In this document: positions 1 through 13,700 of the stretch, in pieces
How the letters are laid out: each line of letters opens with the position of its first letter
Position numbering within the stretch: position 1 is the stretch's first letter
Assembly: GCA_018857735.1 (NCBI GenBank)
Contig: JABMCL010001355.1
Location: 265,001-329,000, forward strand
From: Alviniconcha marisindica
Taxonomy: Eukaryota > Mollusca > Gastropoda > Provannidae
Direction of reading: 5' to 3'
DNA length: 64,000 nt
The notes under the pieces: generated by a model
Told to the model about the DNA's origin: nothing
Database searches by the model: none
What the model saw: the letters and a program-made list of their open reading frames with translations, nothing else
Translations under genes and position numbers: made by a program

Positions 1-97
1 TTTGTTGTTGATGGTGTGTTTTGGGGGTGTTTCTTTTTTCCAGAACGTTTGGTTTACGCATAAAGACTTGGTTCCGTTCTTCTTTGACTTAATTTCC

Positions 98-173
98 GTA
101 ACTACTACTACTGCTACTACTGCTAGTACTACTGCTCCTCCTCATCCTCCTGCTGCTGCTGCTGCTGCTACTG

Positions 174-204
<31 letters not shown>

Positions 205-205
205 G
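98..205 (+). repeat. (ACT)n/(TGC)n trinucleotide tract
   Basis: Imperfect ACT and TGC triplets at the left edge of the window. The frame across it (poly-Thr/Ala) has no gene support. Confidence 0.9.
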
Positions 206-619
206 AATTTTTAAGAAGAATGCAAATTTGTAGTGTGGTTATATAATTCTACATAATTCAGTTCATACAAAGTTATAAGCACTCACACAAACGGCCCGAA
301 CACCAGACAGTTTTGCAAATGCGCACTACTGAGACTACACTGTTTCTTTCACTGCCTCTAGACGCCGTAAGTGAGTTGAATCCACTCTAAAGCCGCATTC
401 AGTTGTAGATTGATGAACTTTAAGAACAAATTAATGTTTTATTATCCCATCAACAGTTTATGCCACGGGATTTTCAACCATTCCGGAAATAATGCTGTTT
501 TGGTACCAGCAGATAGAGAAGTTGTCGGTGAGCTGGTCGTTAGTTTTGGCGGTCGCTGTGGAAGAATCCCGGCTCTGTCATTATAGGCTCTTTCAGTGAC
601 TGCATGACACACACGAAGC

Positions 620-1260
620 CTAAAGCCCGTTCTTAACTGGGCGAATGTTTGTTCGCCGAACATACTTCGGACATTTCGACGAACTATGATTCGTTTCTTA
701 ATTGAACTTTTAGTTCGCCGAATATGGTTCGGACAGTCCAAACTTTACTTCGTTCTCAACTGGCTTGTAATGAGATGCAAGCTTCGGCCCGACCTTGAGG
801 CAGACGCGCATCAGACAGCATGATACAAAATTTAGGCTAAAGTCAAGTCAAGTCAAGTCAAGTCAATTACTTTAATCATCCCTCACAGGGTAATTCAACT
901 AACTACTATTTCATTCTGGGTCTCCGAGACAAGGCTGCGCCTCCCACAAGTCAACAAATAAACAAATTCCCTCCGAAGCGAGTGAAGAAGCTAGCGACAC
1001 CGTCATCCATTTTGATTTTGATTTTTTTCATCCACAGGAGAGCTCTGCTCTCAGCCAATCAGAAGCAATGATCGTCGAATAGGGCGAATGTTCCCAGAAC
1101 ATGTTGAGCGAAGCTTTTTGGACCCCGAATATAGCTTCGACGAATACTTCCAACTAGGTTCGCGAAGAAAAGTTCGCCCAATTAAGAACCAGATAGGTTC
1201 GCCGAATACTTCCAACCAGGTTCGCGAAGAAACATTCGCCCAATTAAGAACGGGCTTAAC
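620..1260. mobile_element. Inverted-repeat element with divergent arms
   Basis: The left arm (about 622-760) starts aagcccgttcttaactgggc and is rich in TTCGCCGAA motifs. The right arm (about 1084-1258) ends with its complement, gcccaattaagaacgggctt. Inside lie an (AGTCA)n run at 839-868 and no open frame of note. It looks like a non-autonomous DNA transposon or foldback element. Confidence 0.55.
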
Positions 1261-1875
1261 CGGTAAGGAAAACGCAAGCGGGATCTCTTCCCGCACAGCC
1301 ACGCGCGTCCTCAAACCTCTTCAGTTCCCGCAACCAGCCCCATTTCACTTCAGCGTCTGCCAGGTCCAAAAACAGCATCATCAGTCACCAGCATCAGCAT
1401 CCTCACCACAGCTTGATGCTTCCCAAAACTGTGCCGCAGTTTAAAAATAGTCACTTTTTCCTCCGTCCACGCCACCCCCTCCATCCTCACCGCCCCTTTT
1501 TAACCGGCTTCTGGGAGCTAAAAATGGAAAAACCGACTTGTTTGGAATCTCGCACGCTGGCATGGACGCGAGAGGTTCAGGGGCAGTTTGCTCCTCGGCG
1601 GGTCAGATTCGGACAATGTCAGCAATAAGGTCAGCAAGGACACAGGACGTCAGTCTTGTGAGGTATGTCCCGCATCGATCCGGATAGGACAGAACGCTCC
1701 GGTTTCATCGTGGGCTCGGTGGTGATGGCGGCGAGTCGAGCTTTGTGGAGGGTTGTAAGGTCCACGCTGGCTTTGTCAACAGTGTGCTCAGCATGCTCGT
1801 GGCTATGGCGGATGTTGCTCCGGCAGGGGCCGGCAGAGAGGCCTCCCTCGTGAAAGGCTGTCTCTGAAAAGAGGG

Positions 1876-2071
1876 GGGTGGGGATGGGGAGTGGGGGTGG
1901 GGGGTGGGGGGGACGGGGAGACAGGGTCAGTCTCTGAGGGTGGGGGTGGGGGGGAGGGGGGAGGGGAAGAAGAGAAAGTTAGTTTTGGGTAGTCTTGGAT
2001 TTCCCCGTCCCGTCAACTGTCCACTCCGAGGAAAAAGAAAAGAAAAAAGGAACCACACAAGCACACAGACA

Positions 2072-2137
<66 letters not shown>
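1876..2137 (+). repeat. G-rich tract and (CA)n microsatellite
   Basis: Guanine runs at 1876-1975 are followed, after about 95 bp, by some 32 CA repeats at 2073-2137. Frames across it are low complexity. Confidence 0.95.
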
Positions 2138-2141
<4 letters not shown>

Positions 2142-5100
2142 TACATTTCGTGGTCGGAGAAGAAGACTGCCATATTTTTTTGTGCTGGCTGAAATGCTGC
2201 AAACATTTTGCCTGGGCAGTGAGACATTTCCCTTGTTCTCCTTCGATTTGCCGCGCAGCAGCCGACTCACGCGAGGGATGGTAAAAAGCCTGTCTGTTTT
2301 GTCAGCTATATATAACTGACATTCAGTTTTTTTTCATGATCTTGACATATTTAACTAGCTGCAAAGAAGAACATGCTCATTTCAATGCTGTAGTGTTGTT
2401 GTTTTTTGTTGTTTTTGTGTGTGTTTTTAGGTTTAAAAAAAGTTTGTTGTTGTTGTGTGGATTCAATGTGTTGCTATTTTTGAACGTCTCGCGTGGAAGA
2501 ATGTCAAAACGGCAAAATGAAGCAGCAGCCAGAAGAGGCCGGGAACCGGGTGAACATTATTTCACGGGCCACAAAACCCCCCACGTTCCCTGCGTCAACA
2601 GCCGCAGGCATGCATTCGCACCGAGCTGGGGGGTCAAGTCCACAGGGCCGCACTCTCCTCGTGTCCGTCCACTTGACATCGTACACTGGACAGAGGCGGT
2701 CACGGTCAGTGTGCTGGGTGTAAGACGTACGGAGCGCACGTGCGCCGACTCAAGACCGTCATCATCTCATCCAGCTTCTCTGGCTTAAGCTGCTGCATCA
2801 ACACTGAGCCATGACCCGCGTCAGCAGATGTGTTCCAGCCATCACCTCCGGCGAGAATCATTACTTTCTGCTACTGCTTTCAATGATACAGGTTGTTCCA
2901 CGTACGTGCTGAACTGACCAAAAGGACGTATTCTGGGCAGTGAAGCGTACAGTGGAGAGACATCGGCTGATTGCCTGATGACAGGTTTGGTCGCCGGAAT
3001 GTCTTCTCTTCCGTAGGACTTCCTATTTCTGGACTGTGAAGGTTACTGCGTTCCGGTGTTCCGGTGATATACCACCTGAAAACTTGGATGGCTCGCAACA
3101 AAACTGACTTTGATGCACAAACAACTCCATTCGTACGCATCTTCATTGTTCTTGCATTTGGAGTGATTGTCATGCGGACGAATTATAAACTACTGAGTGA
3201 ATCTCCGCGAAAGTGAAAGTGCTCTGCTGCAGTCTTGTAAACTTACAATAGCGTTGAAAATCCAATCGAAATCCTGGACATTTTTGTGATATAGGTAGAT
3301 TCGAACATTTAAATCAATGGTTTGCCTGTAGCCTGAAAGACAGTTGAGTATTTGCAACGTTGAAACAAGGAAAACCGATTGAGCTCCCCAGAAGAGGAGA
3401 GAAAACAAAAATCAGTAAAGAAACAATCTAGATCAAGAGAGTTACAAGAGCTTTTCGGCAACCCTCAAATTCGAGTTGTCTCCTTAACCTAGTCGTTCAA
3501 AAAGGGGTTCGGCAAATTCACGGCTACCAATACACCTACGCTGAATTCCGGTTCCTTGGAGAGAGAAAGAAAAAAGGGTTCGGTGAATTCACGGCAACCA
3601 AAACACCTACGCTGAATTCCGGTCCCGGGGAGAGAGAAAGAGAAGAAGGGAAAAGAAAAAGAAAACCACAACAAAACTCTTGCCAGGGATAAATGTGCCT
3701 TTTGTGCCCGAAAGAGCACGCTCGGTGAGTGCTGGACACTCGGAACGTCCAGTCCGCGGGGCTGACTTCCGCTGCGTCCGAGCCAAGGGCAGACAGGAAG
3801 GACAGCTCTGAACTGGTCTACCTACACGCCACGCCAGCCTGGCCGTGCCCTAATCCCATGCAGGTGAACCGGTGCTGACCCAGGACAGGAAAATCAACGG
3901 TAAGCCTCCTGCAAAACTGGACTTGTCTCAGTGGTGGAGGGGACACTTGCTTGGCTCTCGCGAGTGAAGCTGACCGCACGAACGCAGAGGCTCAGTCTGG
4001 TAATCCGGGTCTGGCAGGCGAGCTGCTGCCTGGTCCTCCGCTGAAAGGTTTTGCACGCGGCTGTGGAGAGTTCGAATCGTGCAGTGTCGTTCTTAGGAGA
4101 AGAGGCACAGAACGTTATATTAGCTGGTCACCGAAGAGGTGACGTAACCCCACAGTAACATACCGACGGGAAACTCTGCTTCACTGAAATCGCACCTCAT
4201 TTTGGGATTACTTGATTCAACGATACTGCAAAAATCTCTCCAGTTTCGGCGTCCATTCAAGCAGCAATCTGTGGCCACGCGACTTAGTCATTCCGTGACG
4301 AGAACGAAGTCTTCTTTTGTGTCCCGGTTCGCTCTGAGTGTCCTACCTCACGCCGCTGCTAAAACCGTCGTATTTCCTTCAGATTTTCTCAACAGTATCA
4401 ACTGAAAGCAAAACACCTTTCAGTCTCGCAAAACTTCATCAGTCTCCCCGAAGGCAGGCCACAATTTCCTTATACCGGGCTTGTTGCCAAAGGCAAGAAA
4501 TCCAACAGGAAAGAGTTGATGGCTAATGCAAGGCACACAAAGCATCAGTCGTTCATTCCGAAGCAGCATCGGGTATTTGGGTATTTCTTCCACTCCTGGA
4601 TGGCTGCAAGGCACTCTGTTGTATGAACCCCTTTCTACTGTACATTTAAACTGGATCGTTTCGAAGATTGTGCAGCTGGACAAATACTATTTTACTGTTT
4701 TATTGGAAACAAAATTCTAAAGGACAAGACAGGTTGTTGTTTTTGCAACCTTCATGTTTCGATTCTGGATTCCAACCATCGTCACATTTTGTCAACAATC
4801 GTCTCCAGTCAGAAGATCGTTTAGAACCAGAAAGAAATGTAGTCTGCAAGGATAAGTGTTGTGCTCTTTCATCCTCCGGACGACAACTATTGGGCAGATT
4901 CAGTTGTACCTGGAAGTAACTGGTTCTATCCTTCAAAGACTTTAGTCACTTTGGGAGACCGTTTACAACACGCCAGGTAACCGAACTGTAGCTTTTTATG
5001 ACTCGAAATTCACGTGTCACGTAACGTTTTTGAACTGTCTAAACTGTCTTACTTCCGTGTCAGTTTTTGTCCTAATCGACGGAGCCACTTCTTCGGAAAG

Positions 5101-6435
5101 GCCGATATCTAAGGAGCACTGTCCGACCAACTTACTTCTGTTCGGGCATGCACTGTATCCATAGTACTTAACTGAAAATTAAGTCAGCAACGTTTCAACA
5201 GACCCATTGTCATTCATTCTGTTCAGACACTAGTACACTGAAGTCACATTTGAGACTGTTGTCACCCTCAAAGTCTTGCTATCACCGTGACACACTGGCA
5301 GCCGGCAGAAGCTCCAAAAGGCACTGTTAAGTTCCAGAAGCCAAACTACTCAACCATGACACCAGCTCTGCCGCTGAAACACTGACGAGTGTAGTTGATT
5401 TAAACAGGCCTGCCAACTTGTCTTCTTCATTACATCTCAGTGTATTCTGTCCTCGGGCTCACTGCAGAAGACGTGCCATCAACACTACAAGTGTAAGCAA
5501 TGATTTTACACTTTATCGCTGAAAGGTGAGTAGCTGTATTGTATTAACATTACTGTTGTGATTTACTGTCATGTATTTTCATTAGAATGCTTTTCCACAA
5601 CAACAACAAAATTGTATTGTCGCCTAATCCATGATCTTCAGGATTACATGTGAAATAAATGTAAAGTTTGTTCGTGTTTGATTTTGATGTTAAAAGTTTG
5701 ATATTATCGCTGTCAACAAATGCAGTTTAAATGTCCAGAGAAACCAACCGATTCAAAACAAGGAAGAGTTTCTTTCAGTAGTTTTGCTCGGTGGGTAGAG
5801 GGTGTGAGAAAATAACACTGAAAATAAAGGGATTTGTGCGAAAATCTTCCGTTCATTGTATACCGAATTTAGGAGTTGGATTCGCGAAAGGCGGTTTGCT
5901 TGGATCCGTCCTACCTGGGTTGCACAAGACACAAATACTGCAGCTTCTGTACCTGACGCATACCGCAGGTGTCTTTCTGTTTATGTCAGGGGCGGTCTGT
6001 GTACGTGGTCGGATGATTCAGTGCTCTTTGGATCTTTTTTAATGACGTGATATCAATAGGTTAGTTTATAAGAAATTCACTGGTGTGATTTATAAAAATC
6101 AGTTTAGACAAACCCGTTTTGAGAAAGCTAGTCCCTCTAATAATTACGTAAGCGACAGACCTTTTTCTAGTTTCACTGTAGTTTTTGATTAACAATTTAA
6201 AAAAATCCTTTGCTCACGCTGTAACTTGATATTTTCTAGTACTTATACATAGCGGGACCTACATTTCAATCATTTTAATTAATGATTGGGACACTACTTT
6301 AGATAAATATTATCCCTAACAGACAGACAAGCAGGCACAAACAGACAGACACAGTCAAACACGCCTTTTCCTTTAACTAGCCTGTTCTCAACCCACCTCT
6401 ATTTATTCATTTGTTTATATGTTTATTTTAAAAAA
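2138..6435. other. No supported gene; two possible untranslated-exon ends
   Basis: Mostly unique sequence without a coding signature. Good donor-like sites follow GC-balanced stretches at 3899 (caacg|gtaagc) and 5525 (gaaag|gtgagt). They could be 5' untranslated exons of a downstream gene, but nothing in the window proves it. Confidence 0.4.
3506..3650 (+). repeat. 71-bp direct duplication
   Basis: ggttcggcaaattcacggct and acctacgctgaattccggt recur 71 bp later as ggttcggtgaattcacggca and the same tail. A purine run follows each copy. Confidence 0.75.
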
Positions 6436-6450
6436 TGCGCGCGCGCGAGT

Positions 6451-6481
<31 letters not shown>

Positions 6482-7263
6482 GGGGTGGGAGAAACTCGCC
6501 AAGACGACGAGTTAAAACAGTCACGTGTGCTTCCACGCGTGATCAGGTGCTTCTGCACCGCAGCCGGAAAGCAAAGCGAGATGTCGTGGCGCTACCGCCG
6601 GATTTATGCATTCACTGCAGTTTCGTTGTCTCGTGGACCTTGATGAACGTGCAGCCGAATGGTTGAAGGACGGGTCAACAACTTCAATGCAGCGCATGCT
6701 TAGCTCTTACATCCCATACTCCACCCACCCACCCCCACCCCTCCCCACCCCGCCCCTTCCCTCCCACCCTCTCCCCCCTTTCGCCCCAGTTTGAGTACGT
6801 AAATAGGATGTCTTGAGGACAGTCGTACTGTCTTGCTGTATGTAGCCTAATGAACAATGTCGACACGAGGCGCCCCCCATGAGGATGGCGTCAAAATTCT
6901 CGTTCGTCCGTCACCGGTACTTGAGGCGGGGGTATTTAGAAAGTTGATGTTCTCGAAGCGCCGTTTTGATTATTATTTAAAAAAAAAAAATTTAAAAAAA
7001 ATTGACGATGAGTTCATTCTAGGAGAGATATGCCTCATGACGTTCAACAGAGGTACAGGGGATGGAATCCCAGTTATACACCGGTACGTTGGAACAGGAA
7101 CGAAAGGCGAAGCATTGCCAAGCACATAATCTACACAGTTCATTGTCGTAACGCCGCTTTCCCCATTTGTAATAACTTCACCTGGGGACAAGGTGTGCAA
7201 AAATCAATTCGTCAAATTTCGCCAATTTTGTCGCCATCTCAGTTGTTCGGTCGACATCTACCA

Positions 7264-7501
<238 letters not shown>

Positions 7502-7592
7502 AACTGGCACGCGTGCAAAATATAGGAAAACGTAGACAGATCAACATATAAATAATGCGAAGAAAATGATCTCTTGTAATTGTGTTTACTCA

Positions 7593-7679
7593 TACTCACT
7601 AGTAGCTTAGCAGGGACTAGTTGTCAGACAAGTTTGACTGAACCTAAACTACAGTCCTTGTACTGTAAAGTTGTTAAGA

Positions 7680-7714
<35 letters not shown>

Positions 7715-7721
7715 GTCTCTG

Positions 7722-7782
<61 letters not shown>
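7593..7782 (+). repeat. Retroposon-like 3' end running into (GTCT)n/(CT)n
   Basis: agtagcttagcagggactag, ttgactgaacctaaactaca, then ccttgtactgtaaagttgtt lead directly into a 100-bp (GTCT)n-(CT)n tract. The same segment occurs at 7850 and at 44930. Confidence 0.65.
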
Positions 7783-7784
<2 letters not shown>

Positions 7785-7849
7785 ATTAATCAATTGCATA
7801 TTCGTACTTTATAATATCTGTTTATGGTATGGTATATAGTCTTGCTTAC

Positions 7850-7975
7850 TTGTGTTTGTAGAATAGCAAGGACTGGCTGTTAGATAGGTCCAAATGGACC
7901 TAACGCTACTATCCTTGAGTATCAAAGTTTTCGAGTTCGAGTTAGAGTTCTGTCTCTCTCCCTCCCTAGACACCC
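7850..7975 (+). repeat. Second copy of the 'tagcaaggact' retroposon end
   Basis: agaatagcaaggactggctg and aaagttttcgagttcgagtt, then a short (CT)n-rich tract. It lies in direct orientation about 250 bp after the first copy. Confidence 0.6.
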
Positions 7976-8534
7976 TCCCTCCCCACCCCCAACCCTTGAT
8001 CCCTTGAAGTAACTCTGAGCTAGACCTGCCTACGAAACTTAACAAGGTGTCCATTTTGCGGCACGTGGGTTACATATTCAAAAGCTGTCGCTCAGATTGA
8101 TGTACCTTGCTATTTGAATCATTAGATAAGGCAAATGGTGCCCACGTCTGATAGGGAATACATTATTCATGTCAGTCACTTAGGCTATTATGGCCAACGA
8201 TTCAGTGGATCTTGCATAAACGGATGTGGAAACGTCCAGCGGCACGGACTGCAGGTAGCGGTCCGTTTGGATGTCAGTTCGAAAAGGTTGAGACTGAGAA
8301 GAGGTGAAGTTAGTTAGCCTACAGGGGGGCCTTATCGCCCGGACCAGTTACGTGGGCACGCTGATGAAATAATGAACCCTGAACTCAAAAGTAAGCAACC
8401 TCAGTTTTACAGCAATGCACAGAGGTTAAAACTTGAATAAACTACTTGCACAAAACCTCGAGGCCTACAGGTGAAATGCTTATTCAGCCACTGGTCTGCC
8501 TCCATTCAACGTGCTATCAGTTTTACAGGTTAAA

Positions 8535-9110
8535 AAAAATCTGAAACAAGAATGACTGCTAGCAACAGTGACTAAACAATGACTAAAACAAGATCCAAAC
8601 ACATAAAATGTCCCAAAGAACGCTAATTATTAGGACAAAACACAACATGCGAATTATCGGGGTAATTCCCTTTATCAATCTACAAAACGGCACTTAAACA
8701 ACAGTTAAATGGTGGAAAACGATGAAAATTAAGATGGAGAGCTAAGACACTTTTTTTACACGTAATGTGCACCGCGAGGACAGCGAGGACTCGTTGAGAA
8801 ACGTGCCCGATGTATGTATGCTGACAAGTTTGGCTAATATTACGTACGACTGAGTGGAACAATTTAGGTTCAGGACTGGTCATTAAACTGATGCGACTGA
8901 CCGGATGGCAGAACCTTGGCTTAGTCAAAAATCTGAAACCAGAATGACCTCTAGCGTTCTAAAACAAGAACCAAACACACAAAAGATTCAAAAGAACGCT
9001 ATTTATTAGGACTAAAAACAGACTGTGTTTTTTTGGTCCTACTGAATAGCGTTCTTTTGAACCTTTTATGTGTTTGGATCTTGGCTTAGTCAGTTCAGTA
9101 CTCAGCTGCT
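8535..9110. mobile_element. Two MITE-like copies with 'GCGTTCTAAAACAAGATCC' ends
   Basis: A first copy starts at 8538 (ctgaaacaagaatgactgct). A second, at about 8931-9092, forms a hairpin in which ttcaaaagaacgctatttat pairs with its complement around 9045. Related copies lie at 39300, 40640, 43125 and 47300. There is no coding capacity. Confidence 0.6.
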
Positions 9111-9534
9111 AGACAGTTCAGTCAAGTACTGGCTTGCAGTCAGCAGGCTTTTTGCCAAGTATACGGTAAACAATGTAAAGGATATCCACAAAGGTGAACG
9201 TCCACGGTGTCAAAGATTTGACAAATCACGGCTGACTTTCTCAAGTCGTTATACGACTTTAGTTGATGAGACTGCTTATGAAACGGATTACACTACCTCT
9301 TTCTTAACAGTCGATTAACCTGTTGGCGTGAGTATATTTGTAGCAGTCACGTGGCAGCGTAAAGCGGCTTTCATAAAGCTTTCAAGATCTCTCTCTATAT
9401 ATTGGTTTGTAATAAATTCCACCTCACTGGCGGCTGCAGCGACTGAGCGGGTTCTTTACGAAGGACAAACAAAAGGAGGTCGTATCATACATCTGGGCGG
9501 CGCAGCCTGAAGTGGAACAAAATAGTCCCCTGCT

Positions 9535-10310
9535 CAGGTTAGTGTTGGCAGCAGATGGTACTAAGGTGTTTGATTTACTGTAGCGCACGTGTGCACGTGT
9601 GCACACGTGTGCACACGTGCACACGTGCACGGCAAGGCAAGACACCGGAACTTTGTTTAAAGAGGCGACAGATGAAGGGGGACAAAACAGTCCTCTGCTG
9701 CGGTCAGTGTTGGCAGCAGATGTTAGGTGTTGGATGTACTGTAGCACACGCGTGCACATGCAAACGGTAGCACACCAGAACTTCGTGAACTGCCAGTCAG
9801 GGTAGGTGTTGGATATACTCATGCAGCACACGTGTGCACGTGCACGGTAACACACCAGAACTTCGTGAACTGCCTGTCAGGGTAGGTGTTGGATTTATTG
9901 TAGCACACATGTGCACGTGCACAGAAACCCACGTGCACAGAAACCCACCAGAACGTTAACTCGTGAACTGCCAGTCAAGGTAGGTGTTGGATTTGTTGTA
10001 GCACACTCGTGTGCACGGGCACGCACGCACGTGTACGGCGGAAGCACACCAGAGCTTCGTGAACTGGCAGTCGTAGGTGTTAGATTTGTTGTAGCACACG
10101 TGTGCACGGGCACGCACGCACGGGCACGGAAACACACCAGAACTTAGTTTAACTCGTGAACTGCCAGTCATGGTAGTTAAAATAGTCCCCTGCTGCGGTC
10201 AGTGTTGGCAGCAGATGGTAGGTGTTGGATTAGTTGTAGCACATGTGCGCACGTGCACGCACGCGCGTGCACGGAAAGACACCAGAACGTAACACGTTAT
10301 CTGCCAGTTC
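9535..10310 (+). repeat. Complex tandem repeat rich in CACGTG and alternating purine-pyrimidine
   Basis: About seven copies of an 80-100 bp unit contain ggtaggtgttggatttgttg, a variable cacgtgtgcacgtgcac block and caccagaacttcgtgaactg. The block at 9585-9630 is almost pure alternating purine-pyrimidine. Frames across it are not conserved between units. Confidence 0.8.
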
Positions 10311-10368
10311 AAGTAAGTCAACAACGCAGAAAGAACTTGAAATGCTTTGTAAATGTTTGCTTTACGCT

Positions 10369-10369
<1 letters not shown>

Positions 10370-10405
<36 letters not shown>

Positions 10406-10419
10406 TGGTGGGGGGGGGG

Positions 10420-10488
<69 letters not shown>
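10370..10488 (+). repeat. (TG)n, poly-G, (GA)n compound microsatellite
   Basis: TG repeats pass into a short guanine run and then about 30 GA repeats. Confidence 0.95.
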
Positions 10489-10491
<3 letters not shown>

Positions 10492-11429
10492 AAGGATTTC
10501 ACAGCGGGCACAGTGACACCGGGCGTCCAATTTCTTTATCGCAGTCTAGAGGCCAAATTTATCATGTAGATGAGCATGACTCCCTCACCCTTTCGACGCA
10601 CGTGCACTCGGACACACAAAGCGAAAGGTAGACAGACAAGGAGAAAGGCAGACAGACAAGACGGCCAAGATGAAACACAGACGGATAGACAACCTAAGAG
10701 GAAAGACAAGGCCGACACACAGTCAAGGGAAATACAGACAGACGAACAACAGCCAGGGGGGAAAGACAGGCGAGCTGACGGACAAACAGACAGACAAGCA
10801 GTCGGAAGAAAGGTATGCTGCGTGACTGAATACGTAGCTAGTAAGGTAGTCAAACCAAAAAGACAAAGGGAAACAACCAGGTTTAGTACCCTCTCCAGCC
10901 ATGACATGATGGAGAATGATAGATCCGTTACGTTTGATCTACTAAGTTTGACACCTCCTTGTGTGGGGCGTGGCGGACGAATGCCAAGTGCAGGTCGACT
11001 CACAAAGCCTGTGACTCTGTGTCTGTAAAGTGACGCCTGTCAAAAATAAGGATTTCCAGTCTAAACGAGAATGAGTCCAAACAGCGAAACGAAATGACTG
11101 CCGTTGGTTGATTTACTGTTTAATGAGAGTATCCGTCAGTCAACCTTTGTCTATCCTGTCGGCATCCTTTGAGCATTATTCTTTTTAGTGGAGTTTATAC
11201 ACCGTGTGTTTACTTGCGAGTCAGATGAGAGTTACTGTAGGCGATTCAGGCCTTTGGTGTTGAATGTGATTGCGTGACGTCTCTCTCTCTCTCTGTTTCT
11301 GCTAATTTGTATTTTGTATTTTCATTATCGAATTTTGTTTTCTTGGGTTTCTGTGTCCATTTTAACGTGGTTTGTATAAATGTACGTATACTCAACATAT
11401 TGTAGCTCATTGTATCCTTAGTTTATAGT

Positions 11430-11546
11430 AGTTTCCCTCATGGGTGAGGGCTGGATGTAAAAAGACCTTGAGTCTTCTCCACTACCTTCGTAAAATAAAG
11501 TTTATTCGTTCATTCATTCATTTATTCTCTCTCTCTCTCTCTCTCT

Positions 11547-11594
<48 letters not shown>
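11430..11594 (+). repeat. Retroposon-like 3' end running into (ATTC)n and (CT)n
   Basis: ccctcatgggtgagggctgg, then cgtaaaataaagtttattcg and a (ATTC)n-(CT)n tail of about 80 bp. A sister copy is at 12100. Confidence 0.65.
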
Positions 11595-11598
<4 letters not shown>

Positions 11599-11985
11599 GT
11601 GTGTTTCTGTGTTGTTTAATCCAAGGTACAGTTTGAATGTCAGTACTCAGTTGTTCAAGAATGCAAATGGACGAGACTAGTTGTATTAAAAGAATCACGT
11701 CTTGTAAGCAGGCCCTTATCTAGCTCAGCGTATATTCATTCACATACCACGACGTCTGAAGCCGATTTTTTTGTCAGTTTAATGTTTTTGTTTTTAGATG
11801 TGGAGGATAGAGAATAAAGACAGTTTCGTTCCGCGGAGGAGTTTGTTTTGACTTCTCCCCCCTGACTCGACATCATAATGTTGACTCATTACAGGAGAAG
11901 AAATCAGTCTTATGTCTAACGAGTCACCTTCTCACATCGTCTTAAGTTCGCTTTGTTTGTACAGCGTGAAAAGGGTTCAAGTCAG

Positions 11986-12035
<50 letters not shown>

Positions 12036-12099
12036 GTGTGTGTGTGTGTGTCTCTCTCTCTCTCGTATATATGAAATGTATGTGTAATGTCAGCAGAAT

Positions 12100-12210
12100 T
12101 AGACCCTCATGGGCGAGAACTGGATGTATAAAGACCCGGCTGTGTCTACTCCAGTGCCCTCGTAAAACTAATAAAGTTTAAGTTAATTCATTCATTCTTG
12201 TTGTCTCTTC

Positions 12211-12284
<74 letters not shown>

Positions 12285-12285
12285 C
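12100..12285 (+). repeat. Sister retroposon-like 3' end running into (AT)n and (GT)n
   Basis: ccctcatgggcgagaactgg, cctcgtaaaactaataaagt, then (ATTC)n, (AT)n and (GT)n. It matches the 11430 copy over about 90 bp but has a different microsatellite tail. Confidence 0.65.
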
Positions 12286-12969
12286 ACGCGCATCCGGGGT
12301 ATATACATTCACACAAGCCTCCCACGCTTCACACGCGGCGTCGGTCGGTCTTTCGGCGAAGTCAACAATCTTCACTTCCCGGTTTCAGTTTAGTGGGTGC
12401 GCGCACGTCCACGACGTCATCTATCGTACGTAGATACAAACCGACCTCACCTCAGTCCTTGGCAAAGCAAAGGCAATCTCTCACCGTACTTCGCAAACAC
12501 CGATTTCCTCAGCATTCCAATCAGACCTATCTTTCCAGCAAGGAGTAAACAGTACCGTGCCCCGCCCCCTTCCTCCTTCCCCTCCCTCTCCCTTCCTCAC
12601 TCTCCTTCCTCTCCTTCTCACACCCCGCGCGTCTCCTGTCATGTTTTATAGGAAGACATACGACGTAAATCCCGTCTGTTCACCATAGCGTGTTGCAACA
12701 GCGGTGACTCGCTACAGCGTTGGTTCCCGTCATCGTTCACCAGCAGCAAGCGGAACGGATCGGAGCGACCTGTGTGACACGTGGTCGTAGCCTTGGGCAT
12801 GCTTATTGTTACTGTGACTGGGCCGGCTATCCTTGAACACTCCCAGGTGGGCAAAGGCCTTGTTTGTGACAGGTATGCGCGTCTGGAATTCAGGAACTAA
12901 ACTGTGACGGCTTTGAAGTAGTAGTGCGAGGCTTGCTGGGTGTGTGAAGACAAAGAGAGAAAACAAAGA

Positions 12970-12972
<3 letters not shown>

Positions 12973-13035
<63 letters not shown>
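12973..13035 (+). repeat. (GA)n microsatellite
   Basis: About 31 uninterrupted GA repeats. Confidence 0.95.
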
Positions 13036-13038
<3 letters not shown>

Positions 13039-13181
13039 CATCCAGATCACATCTACATAGTGTTCTCGTTCAAAACCGTTTAAACTGTCTATAAATAGAA
13101 AATCGTGTGCTAGACTTCATAATTTACGGTTTACCCAACCATGACAAAAGTAACTGTAGAGTCTTTCCCTGAGCTCCTTAA

Positions 13182-13197
13182 AGAGAGAGAGAGAGAT

Positions 13198-13243
<46 letters not shown>

Positions 13244-13280
13244 GGGTGGGGGGGGGGGGGGGGGGGCGAGAGAGAGAGAG
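13182..13280 (+). repeat. Very long poly-G tract flanked by (GA)n
   Basis: About 70 nearly uninterrupted guanines with GA repeats on both sides. Further guanine runs are at 13519-13541 and 13661-13710. It could form G-quadruplex DNA and its length may be misassembled. Confidence 0.9.
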
Positions 13281-13663
13281 TGAACAAAGTGGTACCATGG
13301 TCTGAATCGATCCACAACGCCTCTTCTTTCCGCCAGAAGAGGGAGAAGAAAATAATCACTGGTGTTGAACAGACGGGATATATATATATACGGTTAACAG
13401 TTAGACCGAGAGGAAGGGAAATCATAGGTGTAAAACGAAAGACAAAATATTTTCAGTGAAAAGACACACGAGTCTTTGGTATCTAATAAGAGCGAATAAA
13501 ATAGCTGATATAGAATGAGTGGGGGGAGGGGGGGGGGGGGGGGAATCAGGACGAAGAAAATCATCTGTAAAAGAGCGGAAGGGAAATCAGGGGGGGGGGT
13601 GGGGGGTGGGGGGTAACAAGTGGGGGGGAAAAGGGAGTGGGACAACGAAAACGGTTGGTGGGG

Positions 13664-13700
<37 letters not shown>

